NCBI GenBank assembly: GCA_009922615.1
Contig: RFVF01000021.1
Span: 1 to 64,000 of the forward strand
Length of the DNA: 64,000 nucleotides
Reading direction: 5' to 3'
Origin: Pseudomonadota bacterium
GTDB lineage: Bacteria > Verrucomicrobiota > Verrucomicrobiia > Limisphaerales > SXTU01
The notes under the pieces are model-generated. The model was given only the letters and a program-made list of their open reading frames with translations. It was not told the origin of the DNA and ran no database searches. Below, piece after piece: positions 1 through 8,769 of the stretch (positions are counted from its first letter, which is position 1; each line of letters begins with the position of its first letter). The position numbers and the translations under genes were made by a program.

Positions 1-46
1 GCGAACGCCGCGAACGCCGTTACTAATCCGGCCCGTTGAATCTCAC

Positions 47-85
47 AGGTGCGGGAGGCCGCGAGGCTTCCCGCACCTTTTTTTT
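47..85 (+). terminator. Rho-independent terminator upstream of infA
   Basis: A ten-base-pair stem (aggtgcggga / tcccgcacct) continues through a G-T wobble and three more pairs to a gcga tetraloop of the GNRA type, and is followed by a run of eight T. It most likely ends a transcript entering from the left of the window. The first 46 bases hold no recognisable gene end, so the upstream gene is unknown. Confidence 0.85.
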
Positions 86-125
86 CTTTTTCCCCCTTTC
101 GCAGCAACGCAGCGCCAGCCTACTC

Positions 126-338
126 ATGGAAGAACCACTCACGGTCGAAGGCCACATCACGGTTGTTCTCCCCGGCACCATGTTCCGGGTGAAACTGGAC
201 AATCAACACGAGGTGCTCGCCCACATTTGCGGCAAGATGCGCAAGCGTTTCGTCCGCCTTACCGCCGGCGACCGCGTAAAGATGGAGATGTCGCCCTACG
301 ACTTGTCGAAGGCTCGCATCGTCTATCGCCTGCGCTGA
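126..338 (+). CDS. infA: Translation initiation factor IF-1
   Basis: A 70-residue cytoplasmic protein that binds the 30S A site during initiation. The product is a single S1/OB fold. The family signatures are visible: GTMFRVKL near residue 17, AHICGKMRK near residue 32 and the C-terminal [13 protein letters not shown]. The ORF track starts at 36, but that extension translates the terminator hairpin and its T run. The ATG at 126 gives the usual IF-1 length and N-terminus. No clear Shine-Dalgarno sequence is visible. The gene stands alone between the terminator and a convergent gene whose stop lies 8 bases away. It differs from E. coli IF-1 mainly in a shorter, more acidic N-terminus. Identification is secure. 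Confidence 0.95.
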   Translation: MEEPLTVEGHITVVLPGTMFRVKLDNQHEVLAHICGKMRKRFVRLTAGDRVKMEMSPYDLSKARIVYRLR

Positions 339-345
339 AGCGGGG

Positions 346-1578
346 TCACTCTTCCGCGAGCCACAGCCGAGCGAGTCCCGTTGGTTGGAACTGCGGTTCG
401 ACACGGGAGAGCTCCAGCGTCACCTTGGTCTCGCGGCCTCTCGTGACGGTAGTTTTCACGGTGCCGTTGAGCGACGGGAGGGTGGGCCGGCGGTTCACCC
501 CAGCGGGCGCGACACGGATGACTTTCCCGGCCTTCAGTTGCTTTGCCACGTCGATGCCTTCGTTGAAAAGCGTGAGTTTGAGCTCCTTTCCGCCCACCTC
601 ATCCACATAACCCGGCGCGCCTTCTTTCACGATGCGCGCGGCGTGGACAGCTTTCTGCTCGGTCTGGAACTTCACCAAGCTCTCGTCATCCAGGAAAACT
701 TCCCAGGCGATGCGGCGCTTGCCGGCTCCGATGCCGTGTGTCTTCGTGCGCAGCTTGTCGCCGGGTTTGATGTCTGCAAACTTCGCTGGCACTCCGGCCT
801 TCCAAAAGCGCGTCTCGCCGTCGGTCTCGATCAGCACGTTCGTCATGCGGATGAAGCTCTTGTTGAAATTCGCCCAGGTGCAGTCCACGGCGCGCTTCGC
901 GGCATCAATCTTGTCCACGTAGAAATACTCCTTGTGGCCATTCATCATGTTCATCTCGTCCTGGATGTAAGTCAGCCACACCCACTCGCCCTTGTCGTTC
1001 TCATGCAGGCGGAAGATCGCGCGCTCGCCGACGCGGAAGTCCTGCAAGTCGCCATTCGCCGCGTGGTGCAACAGCTCGGCGTAAGGCATCACGGTGAAGC
1101 TCATCACCACGTCGTCGCCCTCGTTGCGGAACTTCCCAGTGCGGGTGGCAAGGTCGAGGCTGATGAGTTCGCCCCATGGACGGCGCATCTCGCCGTTGCC
1201 CGTCGGGACGATGACCTGTCCGGGAATAATTTTGAGCTTCGGCTTCGCTGGCTGCCATTGCCACGAGGTCAACTCGTGTTTCCCGTCGAGCTTCAGCCAC
1301 ACGACCACGTCAGCGAGCCGGTTGGTGCCGCCGTCGTCTACCTTGAGCGTGAGGCGGAAGTTTTGCCCGGCAACAACTTGCTGTTGCGCCCGCTCGATGC
1401 CGAGCAGCTTGAGCTTCGGATCGCGAGCCGTGACGGCAAACTTTGCTGCGGCCAGCACTTGCGAGTCGGTGATCGCCGCGAGGGAGTAACCTCCGGGGAT
1501 TTGAGCCGATATGCGGCAGGAGCTAATGCCGAGCGTGATGGCGATGGCGAATAGCGCGGAGAAGAAACGTGCGTTCAT
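346..1578 (-). CDS. Putative lipoprotein with an N-terminal cystatin-like domain
   Basis: About 410 residues from the ATG at 1578; the track start at 1629 adds 17 residues before a clean signal sequence. Residues 1-21 form an export signal ending ISSC, a possible lipobox, although cleavage after ISA is an alternative. Residues about 29-106 follow the cystatin pattern: a Gly pair (29-30), a helix with AAKFAV, the inhibitory-loop motif QVVAG (67-71), and a late HELTSW segment like the second cystatin hairpin. In cystatins these contact papain-like proteases. The remaining 300 residues are not recognised and look beta-rich. The gene lies 168 bases downstream of a TPR gene on the same strand and may be the tail of that cluster. 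The cystatin assignment rests on motif order only. Confidence 0.6.
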   Translation of the reverse strand: MNARFFSALFAIAITLGISSCRISAQIPGGYSLAAITDSQVLAAAKFAVTARDPKLKLLGIERAQQQVVAGQNFRLTLKVDDGGTNRLADVVVWLKLDGKHELTSWQWQPAKPKLKIIPGQVIVPTGNGEMRRPWGELISLDLATRTGKFRNEGDDVVMSFTVMPYAELLHHAANGDLQDFRVGERAIFRLHENDKGEWVWLTYIQDEMNMMNGHKEYFYVDKIDAAKRAVDCTWANFNKSFIRMTNVLIETDGETRFWKAGVPAKFADIKPGDKLRTKTHGIGAGKRRIAWEVFLDDESLVKFQTEQKAVHAARIVKEGAPGYVDEVGGKELKLTLFNEGIDVAKQLKAGKVIRVAPAGVNRRPTLPSLNGTVKTTVTRGRETKVTLELSRVEPQFQPTGLARLWLAEE

Positions 1579-1687
1579 AATCGTAACCGAGATGGCAAAG
1601 TGGCGAATAATGATGCAGGCCTGCGGCAATTCACAGCACCGCGAGACACAAGTGGTTAATCAGGTTTATACGGTGGATGAAATCGAG

Positions 1688-1736
1688 TTGGGCACGGCAG
1701 CCTCGTGAGGCTCGCTTCGAATCGCAAACGTGCCAA
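1688..1736. repeat. Nested palindrome between the TPR gene and the cystatin-like gene
   Basis: An inner perfect palindrome (agcctc-gt-gaggct, 1699-1712) sits inside outer arms ggcacg (1691-1696) and cgtgcc (1729-1734). It lies 10 bases past the stop of the TPR gene on the minus strand. No T run follows on either strand, so it may be a REP-like element or a transcript-end hairpin. Confidence 0.35.
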
Positions 1737-1746
1737 TCCAGCGCGA

Positions 1747-3225
1747 CTACTTCTCTTCTTTCTTGGCCGAACCGCCGAGAGTCACGTCGATGCCGTAGGT
1801 CAGGGAGAGATCTTGATGCGCGCGGCCGGCCCACGAGGTGTTCAGGTGGACTTTGCAAAGGGTCTTGAGTGTCCGGATGGCGGCATCCTTGTCACCCTTG
1901 GCCGCGTAGTGGCCAGCGATGCGATACTGCGCCTCGGGCGCGGCGCTCTTGAAGAAGTTCAACACGCCAACCAGGGTCTGAATCGCGGCGTCATTTTGCT
2001 TCATTGCGCTTTGACACTCGGCGATGCGGAAGAGCGACTGCGGTTCGCGCTGGGATTGATTGTAGGCGGCGATGGCTTCGGTGTATTTGCCGGTGCGCTG
2101 CAACACTTCTCCGAGCCGCCATTGGATGGCGTCACTCTGTTTGGGGTGCTTGTTGAGCATGGCTTGGTAAGCCTCGATGCAGCTCTTCCAGTTGTTTTCC
2201 TCGCCGTAGGTTTCGGCGATTTCGCGGTCGGCAACATACTGATCCTTGAGTTCGCGATAGACGAGCCGTGCTTCACCGCGCTTGCCGCTGGTGCGGAGAT
2301 ATGCCGCGTATTCGCCCCGGATCGTGTCGTCGTCGGGGTTTTTCTTCGTCAAGGCAGCGAAGCGTTCGGTGGCCTTCGCCGTCTCGCCTGCGTAGGCGAA
2401 GATTCGGGCGCACCAGTGCTCCATGCTTGTCTTCTGCGCGGCATCGGAGGTGGGCTGTTTCTCGATGAAGGCGACGGCGTCGGCGGCAATCGCGCCCCGG
2501 GCCTTGGCACCCTTTTCGCCGTAAAAAGTAGGGATGTGATGATTGTGCATCGCGTCGGCAGTCCAGGAGGCGAAGGTCACGAGCGAGTCTTTCTTGCGAG
2601 TTTGCTCGACGAGCGCAAACGCCTCGGCCGTCTTTTTTTCCACGAGCCGGTGCATGAGGAGCCGGTGTTGCGCTGTGTTGTGAAGATTCTGCGGATCGGC
2701 GTAGGTGCCGGTGGCGAGATATTCCATGTGCGGAACCCATTTCTCCGTCTTGCCGAGGCGCCAGTAGATTTTGCAGACCTCGCTGCGTGCGTAGGCCCCG
2801 AAATCGTTGGTGGGCCATTTGGTGATGACTTTCTCGAACGCCTTCACGGCTTCTTCCGCGTCGCCAGTCTGGGTCTGACAGACGCCGATGGAATACTGGG
2901 CGCTACCGGCGTCGATCGCGTCGGGAAAATAGTCGATGACGTTGCGAAATTCGTTGATCGCGGCATTGATCTGGCCGAGCTGGCGGGTGCACTCGGCGAA
3001 CATGAGCTGCGCGTAGGAGGCGATCTCGGACTTGGTGTGGAGCTGGAGGAAGAGCTCGTATTCCGAGCGGGCGGACTTCCAGTTGCTCTGCTCGGCGTAT
3101 CGCTCGGCCCGGGTGAGTTGGTGGCGTTCCTCTTCGGTGAGACGAGTCCAGCGGTCGGGGGCAAGCCGGGCGTGTGCCGACATGCTGAGCAGGCCACAGA
3201 GGAAAATGAGCAGGCGCAGTTTCAT
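1747..3225 (-). CDS. Secreted TPR-repeat protein of the ExbBD cluster
   Basis: A 492-residue protein with a standard signal peptide (MKLRLLIFLCGLLSMSAHA). Most of the rest is helical tetratricopeptide repeats, for example NWKSARSEYELFLQLHTKS and GDAEEAVKAFEKVITKWPTND. The last repeats end in DAAIRTLKTLCKVH before a Lys/Glu-rich tail (SAKKEEK). The repeat type resembles YbgF/CpoB and BamD proteins, which work in the periplasm with Tol-Pal or Bam. The gene follows exbB-exbD on the same strand, separated by a 103-base gap that carries a long inverted repeat. A scaffold or partner role for the ExbBD motor is inferred from context. No enzymatic motif is visible. Confidence 0.75.
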   Translation of the reverse strand: MKLRLLIFLCGLLSMSAHARLAPDRWTRLTEEERHQLTRAERYAEQSNWKSARSEYELFLQLHTKSEIASYAQLMFAECTRQLGQINAAINEFRNVIDYFPDAIDAGSAQYSIGVCQTQTGDAEEAVKAFEKVITKWPTNDFGAYARSEVCKIYWRLGKTEKWVPHMEYLATGTYADPQNLHNTAQHRLLMHRLVEKKTAEAFALVEQTRKKDSLVTFASWTADAMHNHHIPTFYGEKGAKARGAIAADAVAFIEKQPTSDAAQKTSMEHWCARIFAYAGETAKATERFAALTKKNPDDDTIRGEYAAYLRTSGKRGEARLVYRELKDQYVADREIAETYGEENNWKSCIEAYQAMLNKHPKQSDAIQWRLGEVLQRTGKYTEAIAAYNQSQREPQSLFRIAECQSAMKQNDAAIQTLVGVLNFFKSAAPEAQYRIAGHYAAKGDKDAAIRTLKTLCKVHLNTSWAGRAHQDLSLTYGIDVTLGGSAKKEEK

Positions 3226-3244
3226 GAGTGAGGGAAAAAGTTGT

Positions 3245-3320
3245 CAGCCGCAGATGAACACGGACAAAACACAGATGGGAAATTTGGCTTCATCTGCGCT
3301 TTCCGTGTTCATCTGTGGCT
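3245..3320. repeat. Long inverted-repeat element, copy 1
   Basis: The left arm (3247-3277) begins gccgcagatgaacacgga and the right arm (3291-3319) ends tccgtgttcatctgtggc. The outer 18 bases pair almost perfectly around a short spacer. The same terminal sequence occurs at 46117-46260 with a much longer spacer. It lies between the exbD stop and the next TPR gene. Non-coding REP- or MITE-like element; no transposase is nearby. Confidence 0.8.
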
Positions 3321-3328
3321 TGAAAAAG

Positions 3329-3736
3329 TCACTTATCCACTTCGGTGGCCAGCACAATGGCGGCGTCGCATTGGTTGACGATGTCCATGAGCTTGACGGC
3401 GCTGCCGTATTCCACGCCGCGATCGATGTTGATGACGACGGCGCGATCCTTGGTGCCGACGAGCTTGGCGGTGATGCCGGCCTTGAGGTTGTCCCAGGTC
3501 GTCTTTTCACCGTTGAGGAAGACATCCTTCTGCATGTTTAGCTGCACAGTAACGCTCTTGCTCTCGGCGTTCTTGGCGGTGGAGGCCTTGGGTAGCTTGA
3601 GATCAATGCCCGTCACGCTAACGAACGTAGTCGCGACCATGAAGATGATGAGCAGCACCAGGCTGATGTCGATCATCGGAATGAAATTGATCGCTGCGAT
3701 CGGCTCATCCGAGTCGTCTTGGACATCCATTGCCAT
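3329..3736 (-). CDS. exbD: ExbD/TolR family proton-channel subunit
   Basis: A 135-residue inner-membrane protein. A short cytoplasmic N-terminus leads into one transmembrane helix (INFIPMIDISLVLLIIFMV) containing the conserved Asp that carries protons in ExbD/TolR. A periplasmic domain of about 90 residues follows, ending in the usual beta/alpha pattern (AVVINIDRGVEYGSAVKLMDIV). In this family ExbD dimers sit inside the ExbB pentamer and turn proton-motive force into motion of TonB or TolA. The gene starts 20 bases after exbB, so the two are co-transcribed. Whether the pair serves TonB, Tol or a new partner cannot be told from this sequence alone. Confidence 0.93.
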   Translation of the reverse strand: MAMDVQDDSDEPIAAINFIPMIDISLVLLIIFMVATTFVSVTGIDLKLPKASTAKNAESKSVTVQLNMQKDVFLNGEKTTWDNLKAGITAKLVGTKDRAVVINIDRGVEYGSAVKLMDIVNQCDAAIVLATEVDK

Positions 3737-3756
3737 AGGTTTGATCTTTCGACGGA

Positions 3757-4383
3757 CTACTTCTGCGCCGACGGGAGCTGCTGCCGCAGGTCGCGATACG
3801 CCTGAAAGGCCTGCGACTCTAGTTCCAGTGCCATGTTGGAAATCGCCTTGCTGAAGTAGTTGTAAAACATCAGCGCGGGAATCGCCACGAGCAGGCCGGT
3901 GGCGGTGGAAACGAGCGCCTCGGAAATGCCCGCCGCGATGACGCTCGGCCCGCCCATGCCTTGCGTGGCGATGTCCGAGAAGGCGGCGATGATACCTTTG
4001 CAGGTTCCGAACAGCCCGACGAACGGCGCGATGGAGGCGATGGTGGCGAGGATGGGTAGGTATTGCTTCAAGCGCGCCATCTCGCCGCGCATCGTCAGTG
4101 TCATCACACGCTCGGCGTCAGCGCTCTCGGCATCACGACCCGACGCGGCCTCGGCCAGGATCATCGCGGCCAGTGGCGATTCGCTCTGGCGGCAGCGCTC
4201 CAGCACCTGATCATACTGCTTTTTCTCCAACGCCTCTTTAATGGCAGCCCGCAAGCCCGCCGTGGCGAGCCGCACTTGCTTGAAGAATGCCAGCCGCTCC
4301 AGCACCACGCCGATGCTGATGACCGACAACAGAATCAACGTGGCCATCGTCATGCCACCCGCGACTATCCATTCCCACAACAT
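3757..4383 (-). CDS. exbB: MotA/TolQ/ExbB family proton-channel subunit
   Basis: A 208-residue inner-membrane protein with three transmembrane helices: one near the N-terminus (GGMTMATLILLSVISIGVV) and two in the second half around PILATIASIAPFVGLFGT and GISEALVSTATGLLVAIPA. The segment with APFVGLFGTCKGI and TATGLLVAIPA is the core signature of the MotA/TolQ/ExbB family. It forms the pentameric channel around ExbD. The gene is followed after 20 bases by exbD and preceded after 70 bases by the DUF4159 gene. No TonB-dependent receptor or Pal gene is nearby, so the motor's client is probably encoded within this cluster. Confidence 0.93.
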   Translation of the reverse strand: MLWEWIVAGGMTMATLILLSVISIGVVLERLAFFKQVRLATAGLRAAIKEALEKKQYDQVLERCRQSESPLAAMILAEAASGRDAESADAERVMTLTMRGEMARLKQYLPILATIASIAPFVGLFGTCKGIIAAFSDIATQGMGGPSVIAAGISEALVSTATGLLVAIPALMFYNYFSKAISNMALELESQAFQAYRDLRQQLPSAQK

Positions 4384-4453
4384 AGGTTCTCTTTTGGTTA
4401 ACGGTTATCTGACGTGTTTCGAGTCCATTGACTGCAAAGCAAAATGACGGCCT

Positions 4454-5512
4454 TCACTTCTTGCCCTTACCTTCGAGCATCATCTTCCACTCGCTGTAGC
4501 CCGCCATCGCTTGCGCGAGGATGTTGACGCCGAGTTGATATGATTGTTCCGCCGACTCCGCGCTGGTGCCGCCGTGGGTGTCCTTCCACGCGTCCGAGAT
4601 GGAGCCTTGATGGTAGAACGCGACCCAACGGCCGTCTTTTTTCCAACCCAACGCGCGCGTGCCGCTGTGCGCCCAGAGCGGGGGACAGCCATTCAAAGGG
4701 TAGGGGGCTTGGTAGATCGGATCGTCATCGGGAATTTCCACCGCGGCCACCTCTGGCAATGCCGATTGCATGAGCCGGAGGAACGCGCTGTGAAATTGAT
4801 TGCCGCCATTGTCGGCGAAGATCATGCCCCGGTTTTCCAGCAGGTAATTGCGGACCGCCTTCACTTCGCGCGTGTCGAAGCGGAATGGATAGCTCCCGCA
4901 GAAGAACACCACTGGCGGCGCGCGCCCCTTCACGTAGCGGCCAAGTTCGGCCAGCGTCACGTCCTGCGGAATTTTTGAAACCGGCATTTTCGCGCGACGG
5001 CCGAACTCCTTGGTCATGTTTTCGTCCGCGCCATTCCGCATGTTGAAGTCCCAGTTGCCGCCTTCGTAGCGCACGCGCACAAAAACGAAGCGTGCTCCTT
5101 CGCGGCCCGCCGCGTAACCGGCCGGACCCGCGCCCTCGCCCTGACCGATCTTGTATTCGTTGGCGGTGACTTCCTTGAGGTTGAGCGGCGTGAGCTCGAG
5201 CGGCGGCACCTCGAAGACAATCGGGCTGTTCGCGTTTACCAACACCCGCTTGCGCTGCACTTTCTTCACCTCGACCTTCATCTGTTTGATCATCGCCTTG
5301 GGCTTGCCGGAGCCTTTGACGAGGTCGTAGGTCTTCTTGCAGCCGGGGATGTGCATCGAGAGCATGGTCACCAGAACGATGGCCGCGTGGCCGCAAAAAG
5401 ATTTGCCGATGTAACGCCGCAACCGACCGTGCTTGCCCTGCCAATACACCGCGTCGGCCCGGAACGGATTCCAGACACGCGGAGACGACGGTTTGGCGGC
5501 GGGCGAAGGCAT
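4454..5512 (-). CDS. DUF4159 domain protein with N-terminal membrane anchor
   Basis: A 352-residue protein. After about 38 polar, basic residues there is a hydrophobic segment (HAAIVLVTMLSMHI), then a linker rich in Lys and Val. From about residue 140 the sequence matches the DUF4159 pattern: FVRVRYEGGNWDF, then VVFFCGSYPFRF, then MIFADNGG. That fold resembles class I glutamine amidotransferase domains, but no catalytic Cys-His pair is obvious. DUF4159 proteins are often encoded near MoxR/BatA or ExbBD-type genes; the function is unknown. Here it sits 29 bases after a TolA-like gene and 70 bases before exbB, which suggests membership of the energised envelope complex. The start could be internal, because the first 30 residues are atypical. 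Confidence 0.8.
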   Translation of the reverse strand: MPSPAAKPSSPRVWNPFRADAVYWQGKHGRLRRYIGKSFCGHAAIVLVTMLSMHIPGCKKTYDLVKGSGKPKAMIKQMKVEVKKVQRKRVLVNANSPIVFEVPPLELTPLNLKEVTANEYKIGQGEGAGPAGYAAGREGARFVFVRVRYEGGNWDFNMRNGADENMTKEFGRRAKMPVSKIPQDVTLAELGRYVKGRAPPVVFFCGSYPFRFDTREVKAVRNYLLENRGMIFADNGGNQFHSAFLRLMQSALPEVAAVEIPDDDPIYQAPYPLNGCPPLWAHSGTRALGWKKDGRWVAFYHQGSISDAWKDTHGGTSAESAEQSYQLGVNILAQAMAGYSEWKMMLEGKGKK

Positions 5513-5541
5513 CTAGGCGGCAGACGGAACGCGGCCCCGGC

Positions 5542-5964
5542 TCACTTCAAGTCCTTGAGCAAGTCATCACCCTTCGTGGAGAAGGGGCTTTTCGGAATGT
5601 CCCCGGGCTTGGCGACCTTGTCGATTCCAAGCACTTTTTCCGCCTGAGCCTGACGATTGCTCGACTCGGTGGCGGCGTCAGGTGGCGGCGCGACAGCCGT
5701 TTTCACCGGCGCGGCATTGGTCGCCGCCGCAGGAGGGGCATTGGTGGCCTTGGCCGCGTCCTCGGCTTCTTTCTTCTTCAACGCCGCTTCGTCAGCGGCG
5801 GCCTTGGCTTTGCTCGCCGCTTCCCTCTGCTGATGGCCCCAATAACTGAAGCCGCACAGCAAGGCAATGATCAGGGCGTGGATGACGGCGCTCACCCCGG
5901 TCCACTTCCAGAGGGTTTTCAGTGGAACTTCAGTGCGAACTTTTTCTGGTTTCGTTTGCATCAT
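5542..5964 (-). CDS. Short TolA/TonB-like membrane protein
   Basis: A 140-residue protein with a cytoplasmic start, one transmembrane helix (SAVIHALIIALLCGFSYWG) and an Ala/Lys/Glu-rich helix (AASKAKAAADEAALKKKEAE) followed by a Pro/Ala stretch. This is the layout of TolA or TonB without the globular C-terminal domain. The protein ends GDDLLKDLK. It lies just upstream of DUF4159-exbB-exbD in the transcript. That position and the anchor plus rod layout suggest it may be the force-transmitting arm of the ExbBD motor, but this is inference. No conserved domain can be named with certainty. Confidence 0.6.
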   Translation of the reverse strand: MMQTKPEKVRTEVPLKTLWKWTGVSAVIHALIIALLCGFSYWGHQQREAASKAKAAADEAALKKKEAEDAAKATNAPPAAATNAAPVKTAVAPPPDAATESSNRQAQAEKVLGIDKVAKPGDIPKSPFSTKGDDLLKDLK

Positions 5965-6081
5965 GGTCAGGAATTCGGGTTGAACCTATCAGGAACGCAG
6001 GAAGGCGGGAATCATTTCAACGACGCAAATGTCCGCTTGGCCCTGAGTTCAAGATTCACTTTCAGGCATCGGCGCTCATTG

Positions 6082-8769
6082 TCATTGCTGCGTGGACGCC
6101 GTGTCTCGGTCGGCGATGTTCACCATCTCGGGCAGCACCAGTTTGCCGCGCGCAAATTTCGCCGCATCGCTCTCCGGGTAATCCCAAGTCGCGCGCTTGT
6201 AACGACGGTAAGCTGAGTCGAGCTGGCCAGCGCTGCGGTAGGATTCGCCGGCCCAGAAAACCGCGTCCGGGCGGAACTTGCTGCGCGGATAGTTGTCAAC
6301 GAGGAGGTCGAACTCCTTGCCGGCCTTGCCGAACTGCTCGGCCTTATACCAGCACTGCGCGGCACGGAAGAGCATGCGCTCGGCCCACTCGTGCTGCGGG
6401 AAGCGCTCGACGAACTTCTTCGAGACTTCCGCCGCCGTCGGATACTCCTTCTTGTTGTAGAAGTATTCCGCAATGCGGACGACGACGTTCGCAACGAGCG
6501 GGTTCTCGGGCCAGGTGTAGGCGAGGGTCACGTATTCCGCGCTGGCGGTGTCCATGTCGTTCTTCTCCTCGTAGCACTGGCCGAGCTTGTATTGCGCGTC
6601 CGGCGCGAGCGGGTGATCGGAATGGTTCTGGACGATGCGTTTGTAGTAGCTGACCGCTTCGTCGTATTTCTTCAACTCCTGCGCGAACTGCCCGAGCAGG
6701 TAGTCCGTGCGCGCCTCATATTGCTTGCTCGGGTAGTCGTTGCTCAACTCCTTCAGCAACTGCATTCCCTCGTTCAACGCGTTCGTCGCGGCGGGCAACT
6801 GCTTCAGCGCGCGGTAATTCTTGAACAGCTCGAAGTAGGCCTCCGCCATCCGGAACTGCGACTCGATGGCCACGCGCTCGGTGGCGTATTTTTTCTCGAA
6901 CACCAGCAGGTTGCCGTCCGTGCCTTTCACCACGTTGATGGTTTTTTCGAATTTGGCCGTCGCGTCGGTCTTGCTCGCGTAGGTCAGCGTGATGGCGTCG
7001 CCGAACCATGCCTCCATCTTGTCGTCGCCGGGCGTGGGCTTCTCGCCCGCCACGAGCGGGAAGCTCCCGCTGAACTCACCGCTGTGGCTCAAGGTTTCCT
7101 GCAATTTGGCCGTGAACTTCTCGCCACGCTGGCTCGTGAGCGTGACCTCGATGCTGTCGCGCTCCGCCGAGGCATCGGCGGTGAGATCCTTCACGACGAT
7201 GAAAATCTTGTCGCCGATGTATAGGTTGGAAACCGCCTTGTCGTAACCGCTGTCGCTGAACTGCACACTGGCCGGCACGGACAGGCGGGCCTGATCCTTG
7301 AACTCCTTGCCCTGCGCCTTGTAGGTCACGGTGATCACGTCCTGACCGTTGAGGTTCAGCACGGGAACGACGTTAGCAAGTTGCTGCTCCTGCACGACGC
7401 CGGGATTGCGGCGCGGTGCCAGCGTCCGCGTGTCACCTGGCTCGAGCACGGTGGTGGGCGGCGAATCCTTGTCGCCAAGGTTCATGAAGATTTGTCCGAC
7501 GAAGCGCCCGATCTCCAAGGCATCGTCCGAGACCTTGCGTTTGGCTTGCTTACCGCCGGCGACATCTGACAGCGGGCAGATTACCTCCACCGTGCTGCCA
7601 CCCGAGGTCGTCAACGTGGCCTTCACTTCGCTGAACGAATCCTTCGCCGCCGCTGGATCAATGATCTCGAAGGTCAGCGGCGGGCGGAACGCGACGGACT
7701 TGATGGGCGGCGCGTTGTTCGTGTCGAGCGTCGAGGTGTAGGTGAAGATTTCCTGGCCATCGGCGCGACGGTTTACCGACGACATGACGAAGCCGACTTT
7801 GACTTCGCCCGGCGTCGCCGGTTCCAAGTGCGTGGTGCGCAGTGTCGGCGTGCCGGGGTCGGTGTTTTGCTCGTCGAGGTAAAGCGCCTCCAGCGTCACC
7901 CCGTCCGCGAGCTTAAAGCCGTTCGTCCGCTGGGGGGACCAAATGTCCAGCTCCTTGGTGAAGACGCCGCTGAACGGTTCGGTCTCCGTGGCCTCCAGTT
8001 TTTGCTCCACTCCGTCGCTGGTCTTGAGCGCAAACTTCACCTTGTCACGCTTGTCGGTGGTGTCGGCGTCGTAGTCGGTGATGCGCACTATGACGCGCTG
8101 GCCGGGGTCCACGCGGCGCACCTGCTTCACGTAGGTTTCAGGAATGTTCTGCCCGGCCTGCGCCTTGAAGTCGTAAGCGATGAAGCCAATCGTGCCGTTG
8201 TAGTAGGTCGCCGATATTGCCTGCGAGAGGCTGCGTGGCTTGCCCTGCGAGATCATGCTCGTTTCGTCCTCGTAAACCGCCGTGATCCGGTCGCTGGGCG
8301 TAAGGCGCAGCGCGTCACCCGTCGCCACTTCCGCTTCGCCGCGCGTCGGCAGCAGCAGGGTGCCAGCTGCGTCTGTCACTTCCAGTTCAGCGATGCGCGG
8401 GGCCGTGCCGCTAAACTTTTCAATGAACAACCGCACGTAACGCCCTGACGCGTTCGTGAGCTGGATGCTCGCGCCGGAGAAGTTGCCGGCGTTCGTCGAG
8501 ACGATGCGGGCGCGCTGCTCGGCCGTGGAGCCAGTGAAGTTCGTCGTCGCCGCCACCGTGGTCCATTCGGTCAGGTTCGTGGAAACTTGGATTGCATACT
8601 CGACTGGTTTTTTATCCTTGAAGAATCCGTCCGTGCTCCACTTCAACGCGCCAAGTTTCGTGGGCTGCTTCAAGTCCACGACGAGGAACTTCGGCGCGCG
8701 CCCGTCGTTCAGGCCTTCCCACGCGGTCTTCGGATTGTTGTCAATGGCCCGCACTGCCTCGTTACCCAC
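6082..8769 (-). CDS. C-terminal half of a giant TPR/discoidin/beta-domain protein
   Basis: 895 codons from a GTG at 8769. The sequence begins inside an F5/8 type C (discoidin-like) domain: just upstream in the same frame is FASDRSVGNEAVRAIDNN, the usual start of that fold, so the annotated start is artificial. After the discoidin domain (about 1-135) come several Ig-like beta domains with the pattern DxD...TSxG...GxFxG...GDxIxxxY, up to about residue 600. TPR repeats run to the C-terminus (YDEAVSYYKRIVQNHSDHP, PTAAEVSKKFVERFPQHE). No separate ribosome binding site is seen. It is best read as the continuation of the 8709-12899 ORF after a frameshift. Confidence 0.7.
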   Translation of the reverse strand: MGNEAVRAIDNNPKTAWEGLNDGRAPKFLVVDLKQPTKLGALKWSTDGFFKDKKPVEYAIQVSTNLTEWTTVAATTNFTGSTAEQRARIVSTNAGNFSGASIQLTNASGRYVRLFIEKFSGTAPRIAELEVTDAAGTLLLPTRGEAEVATGDALRLTPSDRITAVYEDETSMISQGKPRSLSQAISATYYNGTIGFIAYDFKAQAGQNIPETYVKQVRRVDPGQRVIVRITDYDADTTDKRDKVKFALKTSDGVEQKLEATETEPFSGVFTKELDIWSPQRTNGFKLADGVTLEALYLDEQNTDPGTPTLRTTHLEPATPGEVKVGFVMSSVNRRADGQEIFTYTSTLDTNNAPPIKSVAFRPPLTFEIIDPAAAKDSFSEVKATLTTSGGSTVEVICPLSDVAGGKQAKRKVSDDALEIGRFVGQIFMNLGDKDSPPTTVLEPGDTRTLAPRRNPGVVQEQQLANVVPVLNLNGQDVITVTYKAQGKEFKDQARLSVPASVQFSDSGYDKAVSNLYIGDKIFIVVKDLTADASAERDSIEVTLTSQRGEKFTAKLQETLSHSGEFSGSFPLVAGEKPTPGDDKMEAWFGDAITLTYASKTDATAKFEKTINVVKGTDGNLLVFEKKYATERVAIESQFRMAEAYFELFKNYRALKQLPAATNALNEGMQLLKELSNDYPSKQYEARTDYLLGQFAQELKKYDEAVSYYKRIVQNHSDHPLAPDAQYKLGQCYEEKNDMDTASAEYVTLAYTWPENPLVANVVVRIAEYFYNKKEYPTAAEVSKKFVERFPQHEWAERMLFRAAQCWYKAEQFGKAGKEFDLLVDNYPRSKFRPDAVFWAGESYRSAGQLDSAYRRYKRATWDYPESDAAKFARGKLVLPEMVNIADRDTASTQQ

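Noticed and set aside
1-19. Two adjacent copies of gcgaacgcc at the window start
   Set aside because: Too short and at the edge; could be the end of a coding region outside the window.
1705-3231. Plus-strand ORF of 508 residues opposite the TPR gene
   Set aside because: It is the complement of a clear TPR/signal-peptide protein; composition and lack of family features mark it as a GC-rich shadow.
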